DNA of 64,000 bases from DATKZM01 sp035527975 (GTDB lineage: Bacteria; Pseudomonadota; Alphaproteobacteria; JAPULJ01), in the NCBI GenBank assembly GCA_035527975.1, contig DATKZM010000071.1, forward strand, positions 1-64,000, in the 5' to 3' direction. Each line of letters begins with the position of its first letter. Within the stretch, counting starts at the first letter, position 1. Under the pieces are notes generated by a model, which searched no databases, was not told the DNA's origin, and saw only the letters and a list, made by a program, of their open reading frames with translations. The translations under genes and the position numbers were made by a program. Positions 56,914 through 64,000 of this stretch are shown here, in pieces.

Positions 56914-56932
56914 ATGTAAAGAACATTTACAT
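56914..56932. promoter_or_regulatory. 19-bp inverted repeat operator upstream of the DUF2852 gene
   Basis: ATGTAAA-N5-TTTACAT with spacer GAACA: the same arms and spacing as at 56158, but with a different spacer, as expected of a protein-binding site rather than a duplicated sequence. It sits at the expected transcription start of the gene. Confidence 0.75.
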
Positions 56933-56994
56933 CTATGAGCAGTTCGACACCTAAACTGACGCACCGACAACATCAAGCATCACGAGAGAGACCG

Positions 56995-57441
56995 ATGGAA
57001 CTGGCAGCGAAACTGGACGACTACGGAAAACCGGCATGGATCGCGGTGATGGTCGTGGGCTTCATCTTGTTCTGGCCTATTGGCCTCGCAATCCTGGCCT
57101 ATCTGATATGGAGCGGACGTATGGGATGTGCAAAACATCGTGGCCCGGGACGCTGGCACTACAGCGAAGGCACGGGCCGGCGCTCGGGTTGGAAGGCCCA
57201 GCGCAAGAACCGGCATTCCAGCGGCAACAGCGCCTTCGACGAGTATCGTGAGGACATGCTGCGCCGGCTGGAAGAGGAGCAGACGGAGTTCCGTGGCTAT
57301 CTGGAACGCCTGCGCCACGCCAAGGACAAGGCGGAGTTCGATCGGTTCATGGATGATCGAAAAAACCGCCGGGACGAACCCGAAGCGCCCGAGGCACCCG
57401 AGCCCGGCAATGGCGGTCCCGCCCCACAGCCCGCCGGCTGA
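56995..57441 (+). CDS. DUF2852 membrane protein
   Basis: A 148-residue protein. A helix (WIAVMVVGFILFWPIGLAILAYLIW, about 12-36) gives the DUF2852 mark; a basic segment, a coiled-coil-like acidic part (YREDMLRRLEEEQTEFRGYLERLRHAKDKAEFD, about 80-115) and a proline-rich tail follow. Unknown function; the family is nearly restricted to Alphaproteobacteria. ATG at 56995 with GAGAGA upstream; an earlier ATG at 56935 lies too near the operator. Ended by the hairpin at 57464. Confidence 0.8.
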   Translation: MELAAKLDDYGKPAWIAVMVVGFILFWPIGLAILAYLIWSGRMGCAKHRGPGRWHYSEGTGRRSGWKAQRKNRHSSGNSAFDEYREDMLRRLEEEQTEFRGYLERLRHAKDKAEFDRFMDDRKNRRDEPEAPEAPEPGNGGPAPQPAG

Positions 57442-57463
57442 ACCACCCGGCAATTCGACGGAA

Positions 57464-57506
57464 AAGGCGCCGGCCCCGTGATTGGGTCCGGCGCCTTAAT
57501 TTATTT
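57464..57506 (+). terminator. Terminator after the DUF2852 gene
   Basis: AAGGCGCCGG and CCGGCGCCTT pair perfectly around a 14-base loop, followed by AATTTATTT. It lies 22 bases after the stop codon. Confidence 0.75.
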
Positions 57507-57540
57507 CGGCTGGCGTCAACAATACGACAGGCAAAGGCAT

Positions 57541-57628
57541 GCTCAGGCCCAGCTCAGGCCCAGCTCAGGCCCAGCTCAGGCCCAAGCTCAGGCCCAGCTC
57601 AGGCCCAGCTCAGGCCCAGCTCAGGCAG
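57541..57628. repeat. Eight tandem copies of an 11-bp unit
   Basis: GCTCAGGCCCA repeats without gaps, except for one extra A after the fourth copy; the eighth copy is partial. The array runs into the last codons and stop of the DUF2336 gene on the minus strand, whose TGA lies in the final unit. Eleven is not a multiple of three, so length changes would not preserve a downstream frame. Confidence 0.85.
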
Positions 57629-58778
57629 TGGTGTCGGCCACCTTGGGAGCACTGGGCGCCAACGCCTGGCCAAGCTCGGTCAGCTTGTTCAAAAGATAGT
57701 CTAGATCTTCGGCGCCGACATCCTCGTAGCGCGTCAGGATCCGCTCGATCGCGCGTTGGCGGAAACGCTCACGATCATTCTCGCGCCCGTCGTAATCCAT
57801 CTCGCCGACAACGTCGATGGCGACCCGGAAAGCGGCGAACAGCTCGTTGGGCAGTCCGGCCTTATCGTAGAGTGCCTTGAGGCCAAGATGGCCCGAATCG
57901 TGGATCAGCGTCTGGGCGTTTGACAGCGGCACGTTGGCCATTGTGGCAATGGCGGCCTCGCCGAAGCGCATGTCGCCCATGCAGATCGCCCGCAGGATGA
58001 TCGACGATGTCAGCCGGCCGTTCTGATAGAGCTGGCGCACCAGCCCCATCACGTCCTCTTCCTGGGTGTCGTGATCGAGCAATCCGACCGTGGTCCGCTC
58101 GCGGCTGGCAATCACCAGATCGGAAACCAGGGACGGCCGCAGCGGATGGTGCTGCATGATGTGGTCTTGAAGCCGCTCGGAGACCACGTTGACCAGTCGC
58201 TCGGCAATACCGATGGGCAGCACCGGACGCTCGGCGAGCGGCTGATGAAGCGATTCGCGGTCGCCATACTCGTCGATCAGGCGGTTCAATGAATCTTCGG
58301 CGATCTCGGCGCCATGATTGGAGACCAGCGTGCGTACGACGTCCTCGTTGCCGCGCTCGATCAAGGCATCGGATACATTGGCGCTGACATTGTGACGATT
58401 TGCGATGGCCTGCTGTTTCTGCCCACTGGCCTCGGCGATGATATCGATCAGGTCTTCATCGGTCAGAACCGCGGAGGAACTCAGCATCGGCAATGCCACC
58501 TGGTCGACATCCTTGGCGAGCGCCACGGCGATATCGTTAGGCAGCGAGGCACATTCCTTGACCGCATTGGAGAGCGATTCGCGGACCTTCACCTCGACGT
58601 CGCGCACGAACAGGCGGAAGACATCCTCCGCAACCACGCGCTCGCGCTCGTTGAGGGTGCCGTCGGAGAACTGGCGCGCGACCTTGACCGCAGTGTCCGC
58701 CCGGACAGCGGCTGAGGGGTCGGCGAGCAAGCGCTCGACGTCGATAGCGTCGAGAGCTTTCGATGTCTTTTTTTCCAC
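57621..58778 (-). CDS. DUF2336 (HEAT-like repeat) protein
   Basis: A 385-residue all-helical protein with the DUF2336 pattern: LLADPSAAVRADTAVKVARQF near 14, VRESLSNAVKECASLPNDIAVALAKD near 65, then LVSDLVIASRERT. The HEAT-like units suggest a protein-binding scaffold. It is common in Rhodospirillales-type genomes, often in regulatory or stress settings. Its C-terminal stop lies in the 11-bp tandem array. The start ATG is at 58778 with GGATCG upstream. Confidence 0.83.
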   Translation of the reverse strand: MEKKTSKALDAIDVERLLADPSAAVRADTAVKVARQFSDGTLNERERVVAEDVFRLFVRDVEVKVRESLSNAVKECASLPNDIAVALAKDVDQVALPMLSSSAVLTDEDLIDIIAEASGQKQQAIANRHNVSANVSDALIERGNEDVVRTLVSNHGAEIAEDSLNRLIDEYGDRESLHQPLAERPVLPIGIAERLVNVVSERLQDHIMQHHPLRPSLVSDLVIASRERTTVGLLDHDTQEEDVMGLVRQLYQNGRLTSSIILRAICMGDMRFGEAAIATMANVPLSNAQTLIHDSGHLGLKALYDKAGLPNELFAAFRVAIDVVGEMDYDGRENDRERFRQRAIERILTRYEDVGAEDLDYLLNKLTELGQALAPSAPKVADTTA

Positions 58779-59040
58779 GATCAGAACGATCCTTTCAGAA
58801 CGATCGGTTCAGCGTGACCGCGTTGGAGGCGGCGATCCAGCCTTGCACGGCCAAGTATCGGGGAAAGGCGGTTAACGTTCTCTTAAACACGATGGCTTCC
58901 GGGGGCACCCGCTACCGGCCTGCCAGGGCAGGCGCCGCGCCCATTTCGATCGATTTCACAATGCCGTGACGGCCGTATTGCGGCCTGTTCGGCACCTTCA
59001 CGCCCGCGTTAAAGTCCACAGCCAACCAGGGAGCGCGACG

Positions 59041-59562
59041 ATGCTGTCCAAAATTGATACGGCGGGGTCTGGTATGGTCGCACGACCCGATCAAGACCGC
59101 AGGACGGTACTGCGCGGCCTCGCCGCCGCACTGGCGGTTGGCTTGGCCGGCGCCGCGCTGGGCGCCCTCGCAAGCGCCGCGCCCGCCCTTGCCGGAACCG
59201 CGCTCAGCGCGCCGGACGCCCATGCCCAGGCCCGCGCCGGAAAGATCGTGCTGATCGATGTGCGCTCGCCGCGCGAGTGGCGCGATACCGGCGTGCCGGA
59301 TGGCGCCAAGCTCGTCACCATCCACCACCCCCAGGGCGCGCGCGGCTTCCTGCGCGGCATCCTCGCGGCGGCAGGCGGCGACAAGTCCAGGCCGATCGCG
59401 CTCATTTGCGCACGCGGCGTGCGCTCCTCGCGCGGCAAACGCTTCCTGGAGGCCAACGGCTTTACCAATGTTATCGATGTGCCCGAAGGCATGCTCGGCC
59501 GCGGAGCCGCGCCGGGCTGGCTCGCCCGCAAACTCCCGATCAGGCGCTGCGCTGTCTGTTGA
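59041..59562 (+). CDS. Periplasmic rhodanese-like protein with Tat signal
   Basis: A 173-residue protein. The N-terminus DRRTVLRGLAAALAVG is a twin-arginine signal; cleavage follows about SAAPALAG. The rhodanese domain begins IVLIDVRSPREWRDTGVPDGA near 69, and the active-site loop is C-A-R-G-V-R-S with Cys123. Sulfur transfer in the periplasm is the family role. The ATG at 59041 follows GGGAGCGACG; a longer frame upstream is unlikely. Confidence 0.82.
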   Translation: MLSKIDTAGSGMVARPDQDRRTVLRGLAAALAVGLAGAALGALASAAPALAGTALSAPDAHAQARAGKIVLIDVRSPREWRDTGVPDGAKLVTIHHPQGARGFLRGILAAAGGDKSRPIALICARGVRSSRGKRFLEANGFTNVIDVPEGMLGRGAAPGWLARKLPIRRCAVC

Positions 59563-59593
59563 ACCCAGGCCCGCCAGAATCCACGCCAGCGGT

Positions 59594-60436
59594 TTATCGC
59601 CGCTTCGCCAAGGCCGCGGTTATCTTTCGCACATGGTCGTCGACCTTGATCTCGAGCAGCGAGGTGGTCTCCAGATCCTCGTCGGTGAAGACATTGGTGT
59701 CGGGATGGGCCGCCTGCCATTCGGCAATCTTCGCGTCGCGCGCATGGATAAGCGCGGCGACCTGCGGCTGGAAGAGCTGGACCATGCCGGTAATCCAGCG
59801 ATTGAGCGGCCAGGACGGTTGGGCGATATCCATTTCGAAGTGATCGAGAAGCGTGATCACTTCCTCCGCGTCGTACCAGACATCGGCCGAGACCCAGCGA
59901 TTGACCGTGAATAACCGGATCGGCACGCCGAACTTGTCCATCGAGATCGCGATCAGATGGCTGAGCTCGTCATCTGGATCTTCCTTGGGCTCATAGTCGG
60001 GGACCTTCGCGGGCTTGATCCCCTTGGGCATCCCATCGGGCCGCAGGAAGGTATGGAAATGGCCGTGTTCGCCCGGCCGTTCGTCTTCGGGATGGGCGTG
60101 ATAGTAAATTTGTGAATGGGTCTCGGCATCGTAGATATCGCCGTCCGGATAATGATCCCATTCAAAGAACGTCTCCACATCCCGCAAGAGCTCGCTGACG
60201 ATATTGTCGCCGGTCTTGGCCAGCACGCGGTGGCAGTTGATAACCTCCTCGGCCGCCGCCGCCATCGCCTCGAGCCGATCGCGCGGCAAGGCGTCGAAAT
60301 CGATCGGCTCGATGCGGGCAGCCTTGTTCATCGTCGCTGGCGCTGTGGCGATCAATTCGTCAAGTATGGTCGGCGCGGCGGGCTGCTCGATTGCTGGTTC
60401 CGCTTTCTTTTTCCCAGCCCTGGCTTTGCTGCTCAT
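59594..60436 (-). CDS. DUF6969-like histidine-rich protein
   Basis: A 280-residue cytosolic protein. After a charged N-terminus, INCHRVLAKTGDNIVSELLRD leads to FFEWDHYPDGDIYDAETHSQIYYHAH and EHGHFHTFLRPDGMP (about 100-145), which concentrate about seven histidines and could bind metal. The C-terminal half (SWPLNRWITGMVQLF) is helical. I believe this is the DUF6969 family, but the name is from memory. It is convergent with the rhodanese gene (stops 31 bases apart). Function unknown. Confidence 0.65.
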   Translation of the reverse strand: MSSKARAGKKKAEPAIEQPAAPTILDELIATAPATMNKAARIEPIDFDALPRDRLEAMAAAAEEVINCHRVLAKTGDNIVSELLRDVETFFEWDHYPDGDIYDAETHSQIYYHAHPEDERPGEHGHFHTFLRPDGMPKGIKPAKVPDYEPKEDPDDELSHLIAISMDKFGVPIRLFTVNRWVSADVWYDAEEVITLLDHFEMDIAQPSWPLNRWITGMVQLFQPQVAALIHARDAKIAEWQAAHPDTNVFTDEDLETTSLLEIKVDDHVRKITAALAKRR

Positions 60437-60545
60437 TGATCGGGTTCCGGTCTGCTGTTCCCTCGCCGCGCCGCCTGATGGAAAGGTCCCGTCGTCGTAG
60501 GATGCAGTTTAGTGCATTGGCTGCATAGACCCAAAGCATTGCGCA

Positions 60546-61477
60546 TCACCCGCCGTCCCCAACCCGGGGCTTTGCCTCGCGCACGAGGCGGAAGCCGACA
60601 AGGATGTGCTTGATGGCCTGGGGCCGGCTGTGGCGGGCCGCAGGGCGGCAGATGCCGCAGCCCTTGTCGTCCCACGATCCGCCCTTGACGATATAGCGGC
60701 CGGGCCGGCTGGCGGTCGCGGTCCATTCAAACACCTGGCCGGCGGCGTCGAGCAGGCCGTAAACGCTGGCGCCGTCCGGATAGCGGCCGACGGGCACGGT
60801 ATCGAACGGTCCGGCATCGTGGCTGTTGAGCTTGCCGGCATCGAAGGTATCGCCCCAGGGAAAGCGGCGTCCGTCCGGGCCTCGGGCGGCCTTTTCCATT
60901 CAGCTTCGCGTGGCAGCCGCCAGCGCCACCTGGTGACCCGGCCCAGCCAAGCCGCGTAAGCGCGCGCATCGTCGAACGAGACCATCACCACCGGATGGTC
61001 GAGCCGGGCCTTTGGCGGCACACCGCCGCTCCAGGCGAATTTCCGGGTGCGCGACCAGGGATGAATGAGGCGATATCCCCGCCAGGTGACCCGGTCGACA
61101 TCCGGGACCCGGTGCCCGGCGGCGCGAATGAACGCCCGGTACTGGCGGTTGGTGATCACCGTGCGGGTGATCGCAAAACCTCGAAGCGCGACCTGCCGGC
61201 GCTTGCCCTCGTCGTCGTACCAGCCGCGCTCGCGAGTGACGCTGTGGCCATAGGCGCGCTCATCGAGCTGGTAGGCGGCCTCGCGCTCGGCGGCATCGGA
61301 GCCGCGGATAAAGGGCCCGGCGGGGATTTGGATCACCTTCGGAACGGGTACTTCGGCAGCACCGGCGACGGAGGCGGTGATGGCAGCCAGCAGCGCCATG
61401 ACGGTCAATGCGCCCGGCGCCAAATGGCGGCCGCCAGACCGAATTCCCGGCACGCCCGAGCGCCACTTTCCTGACAT
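60546..61477 (-). pseudogene. SUMF1/FGE-like domain protein, frameshifted
   Basis: Read across one missing base near 60896 this is a 310-residue secreted protein with a signal peptide (ALTVMALLAAITASVAGAA) and a formylglycine-generating-enzyme-like fold. The N-terminal frame goes to RWRLPREAEW; the correct continuation EKAARGPDGRRFPWGD...VKGGSWDD...HILVGFRLVREA is in the other frame. It lacks the C-x4-C copper pair of true formylglycine enzymes, so it is a SUMF1-type protein of unknown role. Divergent from the P460 gene by 255 bases. Confidence 0.82.
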
Positions 61478-61732
61478 TTCCAGACCCCGGATCACCGACG
61501 GTTCCACGCTCTTGAAAGATAGGCAGAGTGCAGGATTCCCGCCACTCGCGACCCGTTCAACAAGCGTCACGGATAAGTGAACAAAGATGATTGTTCAGGT
61601 CCACGCACCGCCCCCTAGTCTGGCCGAGCTGCGTTATTCTGACGCACCCGGATAAGGTCGATGAGCGTTGCCCAACACGCCGCCTGTTCTCGGGCACCCT
61701 GGGCGGCGAATACCAATTTTCAGGAGGATCGC

Positions 61733-62755
61733 ATGAAGCTGCTTGAGAGCACGTCGATGAGGGGCCGGCTCCTGTCCGGCACGGTTATCCCGGTCGCGCT
61801 CGGTGTCGGGCTTGCCATGAGCGCCGCGCCCACGGCCGCCGACAGCCCGCTGCCCACCGCCGCGAAGAAGGTGGAAACATCATCGCCGGCCAAGCGGCGG
61901 ACAAGCAGCCAACCGGCGACCTCGGCCTTGCCGAATGCAGTCGCGCGGCCAGTCCAGCTCGCTGCCTGCGGCGCTTGCGGGGCCAAGAAAAGCTGCGGCG
62001 CCTGCGGGGCCAAGAAGGGCTGCGGCGCCTGTGGCGCCAAGAAGGGCTGTGGCGCCTGCGGCGCTTGCGGGGCCTGCGGTGGAGCCGGCGCGGTTAGCAC
62101 CGCTTGCGTGATCCCGCGCCTCGCCAAGGCCAATCCCTGCGCCGCCAAGAAAGCCTGCGGTGCATGCGGCGCCTGTGGCGCCAAGAAAGGCTGCGGCGCC
62201 TGTGGTGCCAAGAAGGCATGCGGTGCATGCGGCGCCTGCGGCGGCAAGCCGGCGATCAAGGTCAGCAATGCCGAGGCGGCAGCAGCCTATAACTGCCTGC
62301 TGAAGGAGCTGAAGGCGGCCTATGCCAAGTCGGGCAACCGGGTGGCGCGCAGCTATGCCAAGTGGAAGCGCTACAACAAAACCGCATACGTCTCCGAGAC
62401 GCATGGCAACCGGCTGGTCAACAACTACGGCAACCGAACGGGGCGTCGTTACATCAAATACGACAAAGTCAAGCGCATGCCGGTCGGCTCGATCCTGGCC
62501 AAGGACAGCTTCCAGGTGCAGGCGGGCGGCAAGCTGGCGCTGGGCCCGCTCTTCCTGATGGAGAAGATGGCGCGCGGTTGGTACAAGGCTTCGGGCGACT
62601 GGAAATACTCCATGGTCATGCACGACGGCACGGTGCTCGGCACCACCCGCGGCAAGGGCGCCGACAAGGTGAAGTTCTGCTACGAGTGCCACATCTCGGC
62701 GGCCGAGAAGGATTCGATCATGCTGCTGCCGGAGGAACATCGGGTTAAAAGATAG
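61733..62755 (+). CDS. Cytochrome P460 protein with a cysteine-repeat region
   Basis: A 340-residue secreted protein. A Sec-like signal (about 1-36) leads to a basic linker, then 91 residues (79-169) with 20 cysteines in CGACGAKKG-type units of nine residues, a CGACGACG variant and a VSTACVIPRLAKANPCAAKK insert. The C-terminal part (about 178-340) is a cytochrome P460 domain: WKRYNKTAYVSETHGNRLVNNYGN, RMPVGSILAKDSFQV, LFLMEKMARGWYKASGDWKYSMV and the heme site CYECH at 316-320. P460 domains oxidise hydroxylamine or bind NO. The Cys region is not part of any P460 I know. RBS AGGAGG. The gene is complete. Confidence 0.88.
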   Translation: MKLLESTSMRGRLLSGTVIPVALGVGLAMSAAPTAADSPLPTAAKKVETSSPAKRRTSSQPATSALPNAVARPVQLAACGACGAKKSCGACGAKKGCGACGAKKGCGACGACGACGGAGAVSTACVIPRLAKANPCAAKKACGACGACGAKKGCGACGAKKACGACGACGGKPAIKVSNAEAAAAYNCLLKELKAAYAKSGNRVARSYAKWKRYNKTAYVSETHGNRLVNNYGNRTGRRYIKYDKVKRMPVGSILAKDSFQVQAGGKLALGPLFLMEKMARGWYKASGDWKYSMVMHDGTVLGTTRGKGADKVKFCYECHISAAEKDSIMLLPEEHRVKR

Positions 62756-62791
62756 GCTAACTGAGACCGGCCGTCGGGCCGACCAAGCAAG

Positions 62792-62825
62792 CGGGCGCGC
62801 CCTGAAACAAGGGTGCGCCCGTTTC
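62792..62825 (+). terminator. Terminator after the P460 gene
   Basis: CGGGCGCGCCCT and AGGGTGCGCCCG form a 12-bp stem (one G-U pair) with loop GAAACA, then TTTCCT. It is 37 bases beyond the stop. Confidence 0.7.
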
Positions 62826-62960
62826 CTATGCGGCGTTCGGGTCGGAGATCGCTCGTGTTGCCCGGCATTGAAGCCCGGCCAAATCCCAACTAGGCTCACG
62901 CAGGATACCGTACGGGCAAAGGCAATCGCTCCCGGCGGTGCGAGACGAAAGGAACGCGGC

Positions 62961-63386
62961 ATGGCCAAGATCGAGGCGGACGGCGCGGCGACGGTGCAGG
63001 TCGTCCGGCACGACGATGTCGCGCTGGAGCACTTTCCGGGCGGCGCGACCTATCGCACGCTGATCGGCGACGATGCGGCTGCGCGATCGGACGAAGTGCG
63101 GATCGGCATCCAGAGCTCACCGCCCGGCTATGCGACCCCGCTCCATTCGCACCCCTATACCGAGATACTCACCGTGCTGGATGGCGAGGGCGTGGCATGG
63201 ATCGAGGGCGGCACGGACGAGATCACGCTTGCCCCGGGGATGACGGTGGTGCTGCCGGCCGATCTGCCGCACGCCTTCCGGGCGACGGGCACGGCGCCTC
63301 TGGTGACTTACGGCCTCCACGTCTCGCCCGACCGTATCGTCGACATCCACGACGACAGCCCGCCCGAAAGCGGCCATCCACGGTGA
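62961..63386 (+). CDS. Cupin-domain protein
   Basis: A 141-residue single-cupin beta-barrel. Motif 1 is G-x5-H-x-H-x3-E-x6-G (ATPLHSHPYTEILTVLDGEG, near 66-85), giving two His and Glu as metal ligands; motif 2 is LPADLPHAFRATG near 105. Start at 62961 with AAAGGAACGC upstream. Could be a dioxygenase or a sugar-binding regulator; the substrate is unknown. Confidence 0.83.
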   Translation: MAKIEADGAATVQVVRHDDVALEHFPGGATYRTLIGDDAAARSDEVRIGIQSSPPGYATPLHSHPYTEILTVLDGEGVAWIEGGTDEITLAPGMTVVLPADLPHAFRATGTAPLVTYGLHVSPDRIVDIHDDSPPESGHPR

Positions 63387-63592
63387 GTGCCGAGTAGGTG
63401 CGGATTCGTTATTAGACAATATAGCAGCAAAGACCCTGCTGTCGGAGCAACAAGCTGCTTCGGCTTTGACGAAATGACCGGTCTCAGGGATTGGTGGATT
63501 TATCTGCCACAACCAAAGGTACTAGTATGAAGGTCAATTGAAGACGTGAGGCAGTACAATTGCTGCCCTTTATGTCGTAGAGCCTCACCCGT

Positions 63593-64000
63593 ATGAAAAT
63601 TGTCGGGCAGGTCCCATCAATCCTTAGTGGCAGCAAAGCGACGGTGTATCGGTTTGCGCCCTTACACCGGCAACATGTCATCAGGTGTCATCCAAAAGGA
63701 AAAGGCGTCGTCTTTTCTTTCTACGCAAGAACATTGTCCGGTTCCGAAAATCTACGAGTTTCTCTGGAGGCACCCGTTTGTTCTCAATCACGTGATTTCC
63801 AAATTACAGCTAGTTGGGAGCGGTTCGAGATATCTCTCGGGAACGATATAACGCTTCGCCCATTGAACATTTTTTTCACAACACAGATCGAACTACGAAA
63901 ATCTTCAGATTTGGCCATCGCATTGCCCCAAGTGGAAAATGCGCTCTATGCAACAAGCCCGATATTGCCCGAAGTCCAATTGCCTGCGATTTCGAATGAC
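63593..64000 (+). CDS. Partial secreted-type protein with a jelly-roll-like domain
   Basis: A plus-strand frame of 136 codons from the ATG at 63593 to the window end without a stop, in sequence much lower in GC than the rest. The segments GVVFSFYARTLSGSENLRVSL and FQITASWERFEISLGNDITLR, ending in IALPQVENALYATSPILP, follow the pattern of CBM-like or phage-tail jelly-roll domains (FYAR ... W-x-R ... QVE-x4-ATSP). The N-terminus lacks a signal peptide. Assignment is from pattern only. Confidence 0.45.
   Translation, partial: MKIVGQVPSILSGSKATVYRFAPLHRQHVIRCHPKGKGVVFSFYARTLSGSENLRVSLEAPVCSQSRDFQITASWERFEISLGNDITLRPLNIFFTTQIELRKSSDLAIALPQVENALYATSPILPEVQLPAISND

Noticed and set aside
57478..57699. 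Frame of repeated Gln/Ala/Pro/Ser codons
   Set aside because: Translated 11-bp tandem array; no independent coding evidence.
57539..57880. Second frame through the tandem array
   Set aside because: Again a shadow of the array and of the DUF2336 gene on the other strand.

Overview
The window is high-GC alphaproteobacterial chromosome, most likely Rhodospirillales or a close relative. I infer this from the gene types: a DUF2336 protein, a DUF2852 protein, split glycyl-tRNA synthetase (glyQ and glyS) beside pyruvate phosphate dikinase, a polyprenyl diphosphate synthase beside a DUF2007 protein and a TrmN6-like methylase, a coxMNOP-type oxidase and several DctPQM/amidase-style catabolic genes. 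No rRNA or CRISPR array was seen. There is one tRNA, tRNA-Pro(CGG). Both window ends are lower in GC and look accessory.

Layout. 1-2.0 kb: the edge of a mobile element on the minus strand (AlpA-type regulator, CHC2/Toprim primase, and a DUF3987-like replication protein cut by the window start), followed by a nested inverted-repeat element. 2.6-10.4 kb: an acryloyl-CoA reductase-like gene, a YjgN/M48 protease pair, and a tightly overlapping minus-strand operon of three glycosyltransferases plus dihydroorotase. 10.6-17.6 kb: plus-strand metabolism (YgfZ, acyl-CoA ligase, SMP-30-like, aldo/keto reductase, FAD oxidoreductase, RidA). 17.7-21 kb: accessory genes (winged-helix/TPR regulator, FkbM methyltransferase, a secreted three-repeat protein). 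21.1-34.5 kb: a conserved housekeeping block (SDR, HIT, ppdK, glyS, glyQ, S49 peptidase, TrmN6-like, DUF2007, polyprenyl synthase). An internally duplicated periplasmic protein and a frameshifted Baeyer-Villiger monooxygenase lie inside that block.

35.7-38.4 kb: an MBOAT O-acyltransferase with its SGNH-like partner, and two very small membrane proteins. 38.8-44.4 kb: an FNR/FixK-type box, a DUF2189 protein and a complete alternative CuA cytochrome oxidase operon (coxM, N, O, P and a subunit IV) ended by a strong terminator. 44.5-47.4 kb: pentapeptide-repeat protein, small membrane proteins, tRNA-Pro and an MFS exporter. 47.8-55.8 kb: malate synthase, a GntR/FCD regulator, and a TRAP transporter with an amidase. 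55.9-58.8 kb: a small self-contained regulatory unit in which a TetR gene and a DUF2852 gene carry the same 19-bp inverted repeat, then a DUF2336 protein. 59-63.4 kb: rhodanese, a histidine-rich protein, a frameshifted SUMF1-domain protein, a cytochrome P460 protein with a long cysteine-repeat region, and a cupin. The last 400 bases open into a protein that runs off the window.

The most unusual object is the P460 protein (61733-62755): it places about 20 cysteines in C-G-A-C-G-A-K-K-type repeats between a signal peptide and a c-type-heme P460 domain. The next most testable are the paired TetR operators, the cox-operon palindrome and the tandem-duplicated secreted proteins. Two genes (31664-33120 and 60546-61477) each read through intact only if one base is restored, so they are either recent pseudogenes or assembly errors.
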